Origin: Sphingobacteriia bacterium | GTDB taxonomy: Bacteria; Bacteroidota; Bacteroidia; Bacteroidales; UBA7960 | Length of the DNA stretch: 64,000 bases | Direction: 5' to 3' | Assembly (NCBI GenBank): GCA_011390785.1 | Contig: JAABRR010000006.1 | Span: forward strand, 1 to 64,000 | Part shown: positions 15,914 to 24,718 of the stretch, in pieces | Position numbering within the stretch: the first letter of the stretch is position 1 | Layout of the letters: each line of letters opens with the position of its first letter | Notes under the pieces: generated by a model | Seen by the model: only the letters and a program-made list of their open reading frames with translations | Databases searched by the model: none | What the model was told of the DNA's origin: nothing | Translations under genes and position numbers: made by a program

Positions 15914-17347
15914 ATGCAAGTACTCACAACCCAACTGCCCGGAGATACCTTTACACCCGTAGGATTATATCTGCGTCTGCGCGACATCTTTCCCCACGCC
16001 CTGTTGCTCGAATGTACCGATTACAGCTCACGACAAAACGCGTTTTCGTACATTACTCTGAGCCCTTTCGCCGGCATAAAAGCCAGCGAATCCAGGTTTT
16101 ATCAAAAAGATATTAATGGCATAAAGAGTGAAACCAAACTGGACAATCCGCTGAAATTGCCTCTTCTTGTTGACGACTATCTTGATGAATTAAAGAGAAC
16201 GGGCATCCCAACCAATCAGCACATGCCTGGCATGTTTGGCTACACCAGTTTTGATGCTATCAATACCTTCGATAATGTTGCCATCGAAAGTCCGGGCAAA
16301 GCCAAAACCCGCATCCCCTTGCTCAAATATGATCTTTACCGGGTGGTGATATCCATCAACCATTTCAACAGCAATATTACCCTGACTGAAATAATCCCCA
16401 CAGGCGAAGAACCCATCACCCCAAAAGTAATTTCCATTTTATCTAACCGCAACAATACTTTCTTTCCTTTTCAAAGGGTGGGTGATGAAAGAGTGCTTAC
16501 CACCGACGATGATTTTAAAGACCATGTAAAACAGGGTATCAACTATTGTCAGCGGGGTGATGTATTTCAGATTGTGTTATCCCGTAAATATGAACAGGAT
16601 TTCTCTGGCGACGAATTTAATGTGTATCGGATTTTACGATCCATTAACCCGTCGCCATATTTGTTTTACTTCGACTTTCTCGAATTTAAACTCTTTGGTT
16701 CTTCACCTGAAATTCAGCTTCAGGTTGCCGATGGCAAAGCCATTATCAACCCCATTGCTGGCACAGTAGTTCGCACAGGAGATGTTGCTACTGACAATCA
16801 GCTAATTGAAGAACTGCTCAAAAACCCAAAAGAGAATGCCGAACATGCCATGCTGGTAGATCTGGCCAGAAACGACCTGAGTCGCCACTCCACCAATGTT
16901 AAGGTAAAAAGTTTCAGAGAAGTACAAACCTACTCGCATGTAATTCACCTGGTATCTACGGTGCAGGGCGATCTGGAGAAAAAAGGCAACCTGTTCCGTC
17001 TTTTTGCCGATACTTTCCCGGCAGGAACCCTCTCTGGCGCCCCCAAGCACAGAGCTATCCAGCTTATAGACCAGATAGAAGGTAAGGCACGCGGATTTTA
17101 TGGCGGGGCCATTGGCTCCATGGGTTTTGGCGATTCGCTGAATCAGGCCATCATGATACGGTCTTTTATGAGTAAAGATGGAACCTTGCATTACCAAAGC
17201 GGCGCAGGAGTAGTTATCCATTCCACTCCCGATGGAGAATTGAAAGAAATTGAAGGAAAAATATCTGCCTTGCGCAAAGCCGTAATCGGTGCCGAAAAAA
17301 TACCTCTTAGCCGTATGGCTCTTAATCCTGAACTTGCCAAATTGTAA
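15914..17347 (+). CDS. trpE: Anthranilate synthase component I
   Basis: Converts chorismate and ammonia (from TrpG) to anthranilate, the first step of tryptophan synthesis. The start is the ATG giving MQVLTTQLPG (477 residues). The longer ORF-track start at 15857 is a TTG inside the terminator stem. Chorismate-binding motifs are complete: GSSPEIQLQV, NPIAGTVVRTGD, LVDLARNDLSRHS and SGAPKHRAIQLID. LLECTDY near the N-terminus occupies the place of the LLES motif that binds feedback tryptophan, so allosteric control is likely but altered in one residue. First structural gene of the operon, 23 bases before trpG. Confidence 0.96.
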   Translation: MQVLTTQLPGDTFTPVGLYLRLRDIFPHALLLECTDYSSRQNAFSYITLSPFAGIKASESRFYQKDINGIKSETKLDNPLKLPLLVDDYLDELKRTGIPTNQHMPGMFGYTSFDAINTFDNVAIESPGKAKTRIPLLKYDLYRVVISINHFNSNITLTEIIPTGEEPITPKVISILSNRNNTFFPFQRVGDERVLTTDDDFKDHVKQGINYCQRGDVFQIVLSRKYEQDFSGDEFNVYRILRSINPSPYLFYFDFLEFKLFGSSPEIQLQVADGKAIINPIAGTVVRTGDVATDNQLIEELLKNPKENAEHAMLVDLARNDLSRHSTNVKVKSFREVQTYSHVIHLVSTVQGDLEKKGNLFRLFADTFPAGTLSGAPKHRAIQLIDQIEGKARGFYGGAIGSMGFGDSLNQAIMIRSFMSKDGTLHYQSGAGVVIHSTPDGELKEIEGKISALRKAVIGAEKIPLSRMALNPELAKL

Positions 17348-17370
17348 ACTGACCAATATATTTTCAGATC

Positions 17371-17946
17371 ATGTCTAAAATACTCATTCTCGATAACTAC
17401 GACTCCTTTACCTACAACCTGGTGCATTACGTAAAGGATTACGGAACCCACGAAGTGGATGTTTTCCGTAATGACAAGATATCTATTGAAGATGTTGATG
17501 CCTATGATGGTATCATTCTTTCGCCCGGGCCCGGCATTCCCTCTGAAGCAGGTAACCTGATGCCCATTATCAAAGAGTACGCACCCAAAAAAAGGATTTT
17601 TGGTGTGTGCCTGGGATTACAGGCCATAGGCGAAGTTTTTGGTGGTGAACTGTACAATCTCGATGAAGTTTATCATGGTGTCTCCCATAGAATAAATCTC
17701 GTTAAGCCCCATCACTATATTTTTGATGGACTTCCAGAACAGATAGAAGGAGGAAGGTATCATTCATGGATGATAAGAAGGGAAGGACTACCGGAAGACT
17801 TAACAATCCATGCCACTGACGATCAAAACAGGGTAATGGCACTTTCGCACAAAGCTTATGATGTTTGCGCTGTGCAGTTTCATCCCGAATCTATCCTTAC
17901 CCCAATGGGAAAAGTAATTGTTTTTAACTGGCTCAGAAAGTTTTAG
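17371..17946 (+). CDS. trpG: Anthranilate synthase component II (glutamine amidotransferase)
   Basis: A 191-residue class I glutamine amidotransferase that supplies ammonia to TrpE. The N-terminal ILDNYDSFTYNL, the nucleophile region FGVCLGLQAIGE (Cys in CLG), and the His-Glu pair in VQFHPESILTP are all present. It contains only the amidotransferase domain and is not fused to trpD. It starts 23 bases after trpE and ends 21 bases before trpD, so the three are co-transcribed. In some bacteria this subunit is shared with p-aminobenzoate synthase. Confidence 0.95.
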   Translation: MSKILILDNYDSFTYNLVHYVKDYGTHEVDVFRNDKISIEDVDAYDGIILSPGPGIPSEAGNLMPIIKEYAPKKRIFGVCLGLQAIGEVFGGELYNLDEVYHGVSHRINLVKPHHYIFDGLPEQIEGGRYHSWMIRREGLPEDLTIHATDDQNRVMALSHKAYDVCAVQFHPESILTPMGKVIVFNWLRKF

Positions 17947-17967
17947 CCAATCAAAATATTCATTCCA

Positions 17968-18963
17968 ATGAAGCAAATTTTAAATAAACTGTTAGAATCT
18001 CTTTCGCTTACCCGTGCCGAAGCCAAAGAACTGATGCACGGCATAGCCAACCAGGAGCTCAACGAATCGCAAATGGCGGCAGTGCTGGCAGCTTTCATCA
18101 TGCGAAGTGTAAACCTTGATGAATTGATGGGATTTCGCGAAGTTTTGCTCGAACTGGCCATCAAACCCAGCCTGAACGATAGCAACGTAATTGACCTTTG
18201 CGGAACAGGTGGTGACGCCAAAAATACCTTTAATATTTCCACTTTATCAGCTTTTGTGGTGGCCGGTGCCGGAGTACCTGTGGCCAAACACGGTAATTAT
18301 GGTGTATCCAGCCTTTCCGGTTCGTCCAACGTTATGGAAAATTTAGGTTATAAATTTTCCAATGATGAAGCCAAGCTACAAACTGAACTGGAGCAAACCG
18401 GCATTTGCTTTATGCATGCACCCCTGTTTCACCCTGCCCTTAAAGCGATTGGCCCGGTGAGAAGACAGTTGGGGATCAAATCGTTTTTCAATATTTTGGG
18501 ACCATTGGTAAATCCAGCCAACCCAAAATACCAGGCCAGCGGTGTTTTCAACCTCGAAACCGGCCGAATATACAGCTACCTGTTACAGCGTGAAAACAAA
18601 GAGTTCAGGGTGGTTCACAGTCTTGATGGATACGATGAAATCAGCCTTACGGCCAATACCCGTATCTTTTCTGCAAAAGGAGAAGGAATACTCACCCCCG
18701 AAGATTTTGGTATGGAAAACAACACCCCCGAATCTCTTTTTGGCGGTGAATCTATTGACGAAGCAGCGGTGATTTTTATGAATGTTCTTTCAGGAAAAGG
18801 AACTCAATCACAAAACAATGCAGTAATTGCCAATTCTGCCATCGCCATTTTGTGTTATAAAAAGGATATAACCGTTAAAGAAGCCGTACAACAGGCAACC
18901 GAATCATTAGAATCTAAAAATGCATTACATACTTTCGAAAAACTAATTAAACTACAAAAATGA
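17968..18963 (+). CDS. trpD: Anthranilate phosphoribosyltransferase
   Basis: Transfers phosphoribosyl from PRPP to anthranilate. The 331-residue protein has the usual length. The PRPP-binding motif is DLCGTGGDAKNTFNIST (around residue 75) and the glycine-rich KHGNYGVSSLSGSSNVMENL follows. A later GPLVNPANPKYQ is also typical. The stop overlaps the trpC start by four bases (ATGA), which suggests translational coupling. Confidence 0.95.
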   Translation: MKQILNKLLESLSLTRAEAKELMHGIANQELNESQMAAVLAAFIMRSVNLDELMGFREVLLELAIKPSLNDSNVIDLCGTGGDAKNTFNISTLSAFVVAGAGVPVAKHGNYGVSSLSGSSNVMENLGYKFSNDEAKLQTELEQTGICFMHAPLFHPALKAIGPVRRQLGIKSFFNILGPLVNPANPKYQASGVFNLETGRIYSYLLQRENKEFRVVHSLDGYDEISLTANTRIFSAKGEGILTPEDFGMENNTPESLFGGESIDEAAVIFMNVLSGKGTQSQNNAVIANSAIAILCYKKDITVKEAVQQATESLESKNALHTFEKLIKLQK

Positions 18964-19760
18964 ATATACTAGACGAAATCGTAGCTCACAAACGTGCTGA
19001 AGTGCAGGAAAACAAAGAACTCTATCCTGTAAAATTGCTGGAAAAAAGCCCCTATTTTCAGGCCACCCCTGTTTCTCTTAAAAAATATCTTTTAAGAACT
19101 GACCTTTCGGGTGTAATTGCTGAATTTAAACGCCAGTCGCCATCAAAGGGCATTCTGAATGAATACGCAAGTCCGGCCAATGTTTGTCTCGAATATATGC
19201 AGGCAGGCGCATCAGCCCTCTCGGTTATTACCGATTCAAAATATTTTGGCGGAAGCAACAAAGACCTTTCTACTGCCCGCAAATACAACTACTGCCCCAT
19301 TCTGCGCAAAGATTTTTTTCTCGATGAATATCAAATTATTGAAGCCCGCAGTATTGGTGCTGATGTGGTTTTGCTGATTGCCGAAATTCTTACAGCAGAA
19401 GAACTGAAAACCCTTTCAGCACTGGCTAAAAGCCTTCAAATGGAAGTACTATTTGAAATTCATGATGAAGAAAGCATTGCCAAACTCCCTGCTGATGCAC
19501 AAATTGTGGGTATCAACAACAGAAACCTGGATACTTTCGATGTCAGTATTGATCATAGTTTGAATTTATTGTCGAAGTTACCTTCCAACGCCGTTAAAGT
19601 AGCCGAAAGCGGAATCGACAGCCCCGAAACTGCCCTTGCACTCAAAAATGCAGGCTTTAACGGATTGCTCATGGGTACCCGTTTTATGAGAGAAGCTGAC
19701 CCCGGCAGAGCATGCAAGCTCTTCATCAAAGGAATGAAGAAATTAACCCATACTTCCTGA
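18960..19760 (+). CDS. trpC: Indole-3-glycerol phosphate synthase
   Basis: Closes the indole ring from carboxyphenylamino-deoxyribulose phosphate. The 266-residue TIM barrel begins LDEIVAHKRAEV and contains the signature VIAEFKRQSPSKG, then ALSVITDSKYFGGS, PILRKDFFLDEYQI, VGINNRNLDTF and VAESGI. All barrel-end catalytic Lys/Glu positions appear intact. It is a single-function protein, separate from trpF. It overlaps trpD by four bases; a 104-base gap to trpF follows without an obvious terminator. Confidence 0.95.
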   Translation: MNILDEIVAHKRAEVQENKELYPVKLLEKSPYFQATPVSLKKYLLRTDLSGVIAEFKRQSPSKGILNEYASPANVCLEYMQAGASALSVITDSKYFGGSNKDLSTARKYNYCPILRKDFFLDEYQIIEARSIGADVVLLIAEILTAEELKTLSALAKSLQMEVLFEIHDEESIAKLPADAQIVGINNRNLDTFDVSIDHSLNLLSKLPSNAVKVAESGIDSPETALALKNAGFNGLLMGTRFMREADPGRACKLFIKGMKKLTHTS

Positions 19761-19864
19761 AAAGGAATTAATGTTTGGCAACCCATCTTGTCTAAGGTTG
19801 GGACACAACAAGAAATCTCGTCTTAGGCCGAGCCACGGCAATGAACAAAGAACAAATGTAATCT

Positions 19865-20503
19865 ATGCAAAAACCAAAACTCAAAATATGCGGGATAACC
19901 GAAACCCAAAACATGTGGGATGTAGCGGCATTAAATCCTGATTTTATGGGTTTTATATTCTACCCACCTTCTCCCCGCGATGTCTCGGAGAAAATAGGTT
20001 CTTTACCCATTCAGAAACTACCCCATACAATAAAAAAGGTAGCTGTATTGGTAAATATGCCTTTGGCTGATGCTTTAAATATTATTGAATTGCATGGGTT
20101 TGACGTCGTGCAGCTTCATGGGCAGGAAACACCGGAATATTGCATGAAGTTAAAAGAGAAAGTGCAGGTAATCAAAGCTTTTTCGGTAAAAGATCAGTTA
20201 CCAGACAACCTGGAAGATTATGCTGCCGTTTGCGATTTTTTTCTGTTTGATACCAAAGCAGATAAACCTGGAGGTACCGGAATACGTTTTAACCATGACA
20301 TCATGGAAGAATATAATATGAATGTACCCTTCTTTTTGGGTGGGGGAATCGGACCAGAATATTTTGAGGAACAAAATCAATTAAATCATCCCGGGCTGTT
20401 TGCATGGGATATAAACAGTCGGTTCGAAAGCAGTCCGGGCATTAAAAACATTGATTTATTAATTAAAGCTTTGCACTTATTACCAAAACCGAGAAAACTA
20501 TGA
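19865..20503 (+). CDS. trpF: Phosphoribosylanthranilate isomerase
   Basis: Isomerises phosphoribosylanthranilate before ring closure by TrpC. The 212-residue barrel starts with LKICGITE (the catalytic Cys of the KICG motif). VQLHGQE, then FLFDTKADKPGGTGIRFN with the second catalytic Asp, and FLGGGIGPE for phosphate binding follow. It is followed by trpB with a four-base overlap. Confidence 0.94.
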   Translation: MQKPKLKICGITETQNMWDVAALNPDFMGFIFYPPSPRDVSEKIGSLPIQKLPHTIKKVAVLVNMPLADALNIIELHGFDVVQLHGQETPEYCMKLKEKVQVIKAFSVKDQLPDNLEDYAAVCDFFLFDTKADKPGGTGIRFNHDIMEEYNMNVPFFLGGGIGPEYFEEQNQLNHPGLFAWDINSRFESSPGIKNIDLLIKALHLLPKPRKL

Positions 20504-21720
20504 CCCATCTAAATCCCAAAGCCTTACCCAACGAACGTGGATACTACGGTCCGTTTGGCGGGGCATATATACCCGAAATGCTTTATCCGAATGTTGAGGA
20601 ACTAAAAACCAACTACATCCCGATACTGGAAAGTGAGAAGTTTCAAAAAGACTTCCACAAGCTTCTTAAAGATTATGTAGGTCGCCCTACCCCACTCTAC
20701 CTGGCCGGCAATCTATCTGAAATGGTGGGTGCCAAAATCTACCTGAAACGTGAAGACCTTTGCCACACCGGAGCACACAAACTCAACAATGTTGTAGGGC
20801 AGGCCTTAATGGCCAAACATCTGGGTAAAAAGCGGATTATTGCTGAAACCGGCGCCGGACAACATGGTGTGGCATCAGCCACTGTTTGCGCTTTGCTTAG
20901 ATTGCCCTGTACTGTTTTTATGGGCAGCAAAGACATGGCCCGCCAAAAACCCAATGTAATGCGTATGCGTATGCTGGGGGCTGAAGTAATTCCGGTAGAA
21001 TCAGGCAGCAAAAGCCTTAAAGATGCTACCAACGAAGCCATCCGTTACTGGATCAACAATCCGTCAGAAACACATTACATCATAGGATCTACAATTGGTC
21101 CACACCCTTATCCTGATCTGGTAGCTCGTCTGCAATCGGTAATCAGCGACGAAATAGCCGAACAACTCCAACGACAGGAAGGTATTGATGCTCCCACGCA
21201 TGTGGTTGCATGTGCCGGTGGTGGAAGCAATGCTGCAGGAGCATTTTTCCGGTTTATTGGAAACGGTAAAACCATTTTAGTAGGCGCGGAAGCTGCTGGC
21301 GAAGGAGTAGATTCGGGACTTACCGCAGCAACCATTGCCAAAGGAACGCCCGGTATTATTCACGGTTGCAAAACGCTGCTGATGCAAACCCTTGACGGAC
21401 AAGTGGAAGAAGCACATTCCATTTCTGCCGGACTCGATTACCCCGGCATTGGGCCCATGCATGCATGGCTGGCCAAAGAAAATCTGGCGCAGTTTGTCCC
21501 CGTTACAGATAAGGAAGCAATGGAAGGGGTGAAAACCCTGACCCGTGCCGAAGGCATCATTCCTGCCCTGGAAACTGCGCATGCTATTACAGCTCTCTTC
21601 AAAATCAATCTGAAAAAAGAAGATATTGTTGTAGTGAATCTCTCGGGACGGGGCGATAAAGACCTGGATACCTATCAGGAATATTTTAAGAATGAGGAAG
21701 CCCAATTGAATGCCGTTTAA
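20500..21720 (+). CDS. trpB: Tryptophan synthase beta chain
   Basis: Joins indole and serine using PLP. The 406-residue chain has the PLP lysine in LKREDLCHTGAHKLNN and the phosphate-binding loop in CAGGGSNAAG. ETGAGQHGVASATVCALL lies between them. The start GRFG-like element appears as GYYGPFGGAYIPE. This is the classical TrpB1 type that pairs with TrpA. The gap to trpA (97 bases) holds part of a dispersed repeat. Confidence 0.96.
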   Translation: MTHLNPKALPNERGYYGPFGGAYIPEMLYPNVEELKTNYIPILESEKFQKDFHKLLKDYVGRPTPLYLAGNLSEMVGAKIYLKREDLCHTGAHKLNNVVGQALMAKHLGKKRIIAETGAGQHGVASATVCALLRLPCTVFMGSKDMARQKPNVMRMRMLGAEVIPVESGSKSLKDATNEAIRYWINNPSETHYIIGSTIGPHPYPDLVARLQSVISDEIAEQLQRQEGIDAPTHVVACAGGGSNAAGAFFRFIGNGKTILVGAEAAGEGVDSGLTAATIAKGTPGIIHGCKTLLMQTLDGQVEEAHSISAGLDYPGIGPMHAWLAKENLAQFVPVTDKEAMEGVKTLTRAEGIIPALETAHAITALFKINLKKEDIVVVNLSGRGDKDLDTYQEYFKNEEAQLNAV

Positions 21721-21729
21721 TTAATGCAT

Positions 21730-21755
21730 GCAAGAAAACGCAAATCACTACGTTA
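21730..21755 (+). repeat. Remnant of the GCAAGAAAAC dispersed element
   Basis: GCAAGAAAACG followed by CAAATCACTACGTTA closely resembles the left end of the complete copy at 55035 (GCAAGAAAACG, then TTAAATACTGCGTTA). No right end is found before trpA. The remnant sits inside the trpB-trpA gap. Confidence 0.5.
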
Positions 21756-21817
21756 TGCCCGGCTTCAAAACAGTCAATTACGAAAAATAATTTAGAAATT
21801 ATAAAAAAACAATCCAT

Positions 21818-22594
21818 ATGAACCCATTGCAAACCCTTCTGGCCCGGAAGAAGAAAAATCTGCTCTCACTGTTTTTTACCGCAGGCTTTCCATATCTTGA
21901 GAGCGCAGAAGATATCATTGCCGCCGCAGAAGAAGCAGGTGTTGATTTTCTGGAAGTAGGCATGCCCTATTCCGATCCGCTGGCCGATGGCCCGGTAATT
22001 CAGCAAAGCAGCACCAAAGCCATTGCCAACGGAATGACCATCCCACTCTTATTTGAGCAAATGGCCAAAATTCGGGGTAAATATGAAATCCCTCTATTGT
22101 TGATGGGATATTTAAACCCGGTTCTGCAATATGGGACAGAGAAATTCTTTGAAAAAGCAGCTGAGAATGGTGCTTCAGGAATTATTCTACCCGATCTTCC
22201 CATGGACGAATACCAGGAAGAATATGAGCAACTCTTTCAAAAGTATAACCTGAGCATGATATTTCTGGTTACTCCACAAACATCTGATGAAAGAATTAAA
22301 AAGATTGATTCTTTATCCAATGCTTTTATTTATGTGGTTAGTTCAGCCGCCACAACAGGCAAACAGCAGGATTTTGGCCAGGCACAACAGGATTATTTTA
22401 AACGGCTGCAGGCAATGAATCTGAAAAGCCCCATGATTGCCGGTTTTGGTATTCACAACCACCAAACCTTGCAGCAGGCGTGGGAGGGATTGAACGGTGC
22501 AATTTGCGGATCAGCCTTCCTGAAAAAGCTGGAACAAAACCCCACACCAAAAGATGCCATGGCAATGCTGATGAAAGATCTGGGTTTGCAATAA
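21818..22594 (+). CDS. trpA: Tryptophan synthase alpha chain
   Basis: Cleaves indole-3-glycerol phosphate to indole, which passes to TrpB. The 258-residue barrel has the catalytic Glu in FLEVGMPYSDPLADGPVIQ and the catalytic Asp in GIILPDLPMDEY. YVVSSAATTGKQQDF corresponds to the flexible loop region, and MIAGFGIHNHQT closes the phosphate site. Length and motifs are usual. Confidence 0.95.
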   Translation: MNPLQTLLARKKKNLLSLFFTAGFPYLESAEDIIAAAEEAGVDFLEVGMPYSDPLADGPVIQQSSTKAIANGMTIPLLFEQMAKIRGKYEIPLLLMGYLNPVLQYGTEKFFEKAAENGASGIILPDLPMDEYQEEYEQLFQKYNLSMIFLVTPQTSDERIKKIDSLSNAFIYVVSSAATTGKQQDFGQAQQDYFKRLQAMNLKSPMIAGFGIHNHQTLQQAWEGLNGAICGSAFLKKLEQNPTPKDAMAMLMKDLGLQ

Positions 22595-22674
22595 ACAATA
22601 TGTAAACAACTGTCATAAGTGATAAACTACAACAAGCAAATAAATCAATTCATTTATATTAATCATTTTAAAAG

Positions 22675-23691
22675 ATGCTGATACAATTAACTGACAATTG
22701 CACCAACCAGGAGCTGGACAATATCCAAACAGGACTGAAAAACATAAGCTACAAAGGAAATGTGGTAGAAACCCGAAATGCTAAGTATCTGATATGCAAC
22801 GGGAAAAAAGAAATAGACATTCGACTTTTCGGTAACATGCCCGGGGTAAAAGACATCCACATTGTGGAAGATGACAATAAGCTGGTTTCGCGCAAATGGC
22901 GTGTTGAAGACACAGTAATCACCTGCAACGATGGTGTGGAAATATCGAGAAAAGACCTTACCATTGTTATGGGCCCATGCTCTATAGAAGACGAAGAGCA
23001 GGTTGTTAAAACTGTAGATTTCCTAAAAGAAAATGGCATCAAATTTATGCGGGGCGGAATTTTCAAACCAAGAAGTTCGCCTTATGCATTCCGCGGCCTG
23101 GGGATCGAAGGGTTAAAATTTTTCTCGCGAATTTGCCGTGAGAATGGAATAAAAGTAGTGAGTGAAGTTATGCAGGTATCACAAATTGAAGAAATGTACG
23201 AATACATTGATGTTTACCAGGTGGGTACCCGCAATGCGCAAAACTTCAACCTCCTCGATGCATTGGGAGAAGTAGATAAACCGGTATTACTCAAAAGGGG
23301 GATGTCCTCTACCATCCAGGAGTTTCTGGCATCAGCCGAGTATATTTTCTCCAATGGAAATGAAAACATCATCCTTTGCGAGCGTGGTGTTCGTACCTTC
23401 GAAAAAGCGTACCGTAACACCATGGATATCAATGCCATTCCCTATCTTCACGACAAAAGTCACCTTCCTGTTTTTGCAGATCCATCACACGCTGTGGGTA
23501 TCCGTGATTATGTTGAGCAGATCGCATTGTCGTCGGTAATGGCAGGTGCTGACGGGGTTTTGATAGAAATTCATGAAGTCCCCCAAAAAGCTGCATCCGA
23601 CGGGGCTCAAACCCTGGACTTTTACCAGGCCAAACGAGCCATAAACAGATTACGCGAAACAGCAGAACTGCGTAAAAGAATTATGGTGTAG
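22675..23691 (+). CDS. aroF: 3-deoxy-7-phosphoheptulonate synthase, type I-beta
   Basis: Condenses phosphoenolpyruvate and erythrose 4-phosphate, the first shikimate step. The 338-residue protein has an N-terminal ferredoxin-like regulatory domain (residues 1-70, QLTDNCTNQELDNI) of the Thermotoga/Bacillus type. The catalytic barrel follows with GPCSIEDEEQV, KFMRGGIFKPRSSPY, GTRNAQNFNLL, LLKRGMSSTIQEF and FADPSHAVG. It lies 80 bases after trpA, the last gene before a terminator, so chorismate supply is probably co-regulated with tryptophan synthesis. Confidence 0.94.
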   Translation: MLIQLTDNCTNQELDNIQTGLKNISYKGNVVETRNAKYLICNGKKEIDIRLFGNMPGVKDIHIVEDDNKLVSRKWRVEDTVITCNDGVEISRKDLTIVMGPCSIEDEEQVVKTVDFLKENGIKFMRGGIFKPRSSPYAFRGLGIEGLKFFSRICRENGIKVVSEVMQVSQIEEMYEYIDVYQVGTRNAQNFNLLDALGEVDKPVLLKRGMSSTIQEFLASAEYIFSNGNENIILCERGVRTFEKAYRNTMDINAIPYLHDKSHLPVFADPSHAVGIRDYVEQIALSSVMAGADGVLIEIHEVPQKAASDGAQTLDFYQAKRAINRLRETAELRKRIMV

Positions 23692-23711
23692 TAAGCAAAT
23701 TGAAAAAAAAG

Positions 23712-23751
23712 AAGGGCTTATCAGGAAAATAATTTCGGATAAGCCCTTTTT
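23712..23751 (+). terminator. Rho-independent terminator after the trp operon
   Basis: AAGGGCTTATC and GATAAGCCCTT form an 11-bp stem with a 15-base loop, followed by a T run. It is 20 bases past the DAHP synthase stop and closes the operon. Confidence 0.88.
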
Positions 23752-23790
23752 GGGTTTTATCTGCTGACCAATTCTAGTTTAGAAGTGGCT

Positions 23791-23931
23791 GCAAGAAAAC
23801 TCATGATTTTCTCTCGTGCTTGATAAGAAAGCGTCAAGTGCAAGGCGGGCGATGGCTGATAAACAGGATTAAACTTTTAGTAAATGACTGTTTTGAAGAC
23901 AAGCCCAACGCAGCAATTGGCGTTTTCTTGC
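23791..23931. repeat. Dispersed small element with GCAAGAAAAC terminal inverted repeats
   Basis: GCAAGAAAAC at 23791-23800 and GTTTTCTTGC at 23922-23931 bound a 141-bp non-coding segment. A segment of similar size and with the same ends is found at 55035-55190. It may be a MITE-like element; no target duplication could be confirmed. Confidence 0.5.
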
Positions 23932-23937
23932 AAGCAA

Positions 23938-24600
23938 CTAAAACAACCTTTGATAGTTTTCAAATATCCGTCCCCTTAAAGCTTCCATCTCTATGGATTT
24001 AACTATACAAACCTGATGGTAAATATCCGCAATTGACAAATCACCCGCTTCATCAGTTTCCAGAAAAATATTTGCAAGATCAGTTGATTTCAAAGATGCC
24101 ATAGCTTTGGAATTGTCTTTAAAAATCAACTTCCCAAAAGAAAGAAAACATCCTTCCTTAATAATTCTCGCCGCCAGATCAGGACTGCTACCAAAACCAT
24201 GAAAAATCCAGGGTTGTTTTGCTTTTACATCCTTTCTTATCTTTAATACTTCTTCAAAAGCCTTTAGGCAATGTATCACCATAGGTATACCCAACTGTTC
24301 TGAAAGATGAATCTGGCGTACAAACACCTCTTCCTGCCAATTCATAGGGGTTTCGCAAACCTTATCTAGCCCACATTCACCAATCATTACACATTGGTCG
24401 TCGGCAACAATGTTGTTCATCTCATGCAGCAGGGTTTCAACATTTTCCCTGCTGTTAATAAACCACGGATGTAACCCATAAGAATAAAGCTGCTTTTCGG
24501 AATCAGGAATAACATCCCTTCCGGCAATAACATTTCTGATGCATATGTTTTCCGAATCATGGCATTGATGTGTGTGAATATTGATAAGTGGAGTAGACAT
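23938..24600 (-). CDS. TatD-family metal-dependent hydrolase
   Basis: A 220-residue amidohydrolase-fold protein. Metal-binding motifs are NIHTHQ (HxH at the N-terminus), IGECGLDK (Glu ligand), VIHCLKAFEE, FHGFGSS and LETDEAGD (Asp ligand). TatD enzymes are 3'-5' exonucleases or related hydrolases acting in the cytosol. The protein is shorter than the usual 255-265 residues, with compact loops between strands, but the metal series is complete. Its stop lies just outside the repeat at 23791-23931. Confidence 0.85.
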   Translation of the reverse strand: MSTPLINIHTHQCHDSENICIRNVIAGRDVIPDSEKQLYSYGLHPWFINSRENVETLLHEMNNIVADDQCVMIGECGLDKVCETPMNWQEEVFVRQIHLSEQLGIPMVIHCLKAFEEVLKIRKDVKAKQPWIFHGFGSSPDLAARIIKEGCFLSFGKLIFKDNSKAMASLKSTDLANIFLETDEAGDLSIADIYHQVCIVKSIEMEALRGRIFENYQRLF

Positions 24601-24653
24601 CAGTTTTTTTTACTGGATAAAATCATGAAAATGAAAATGCAATTTACGGAAAG

Positions 24654-24688
24654 TTTGGGTAGGGTTGCCAAGTTTTTCACTAAATTTG
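24654..24688 (+). promoter_or_regulatory. Candidate promoter for gamma-glutamyltransferase
   Basis: TTTG at 24654-24657 and TAAATTTG at 24681-24688 match the Bacteroidota TTTG/TAnnTTTG promoter, with 23 bases between boxes. The -7 box ends 30 bases before the start codon. Confidence 0.45.
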
Positions 24689-24718
24689 ACCACAAACAAA
24701 TCCTAAAACTTATAACCC

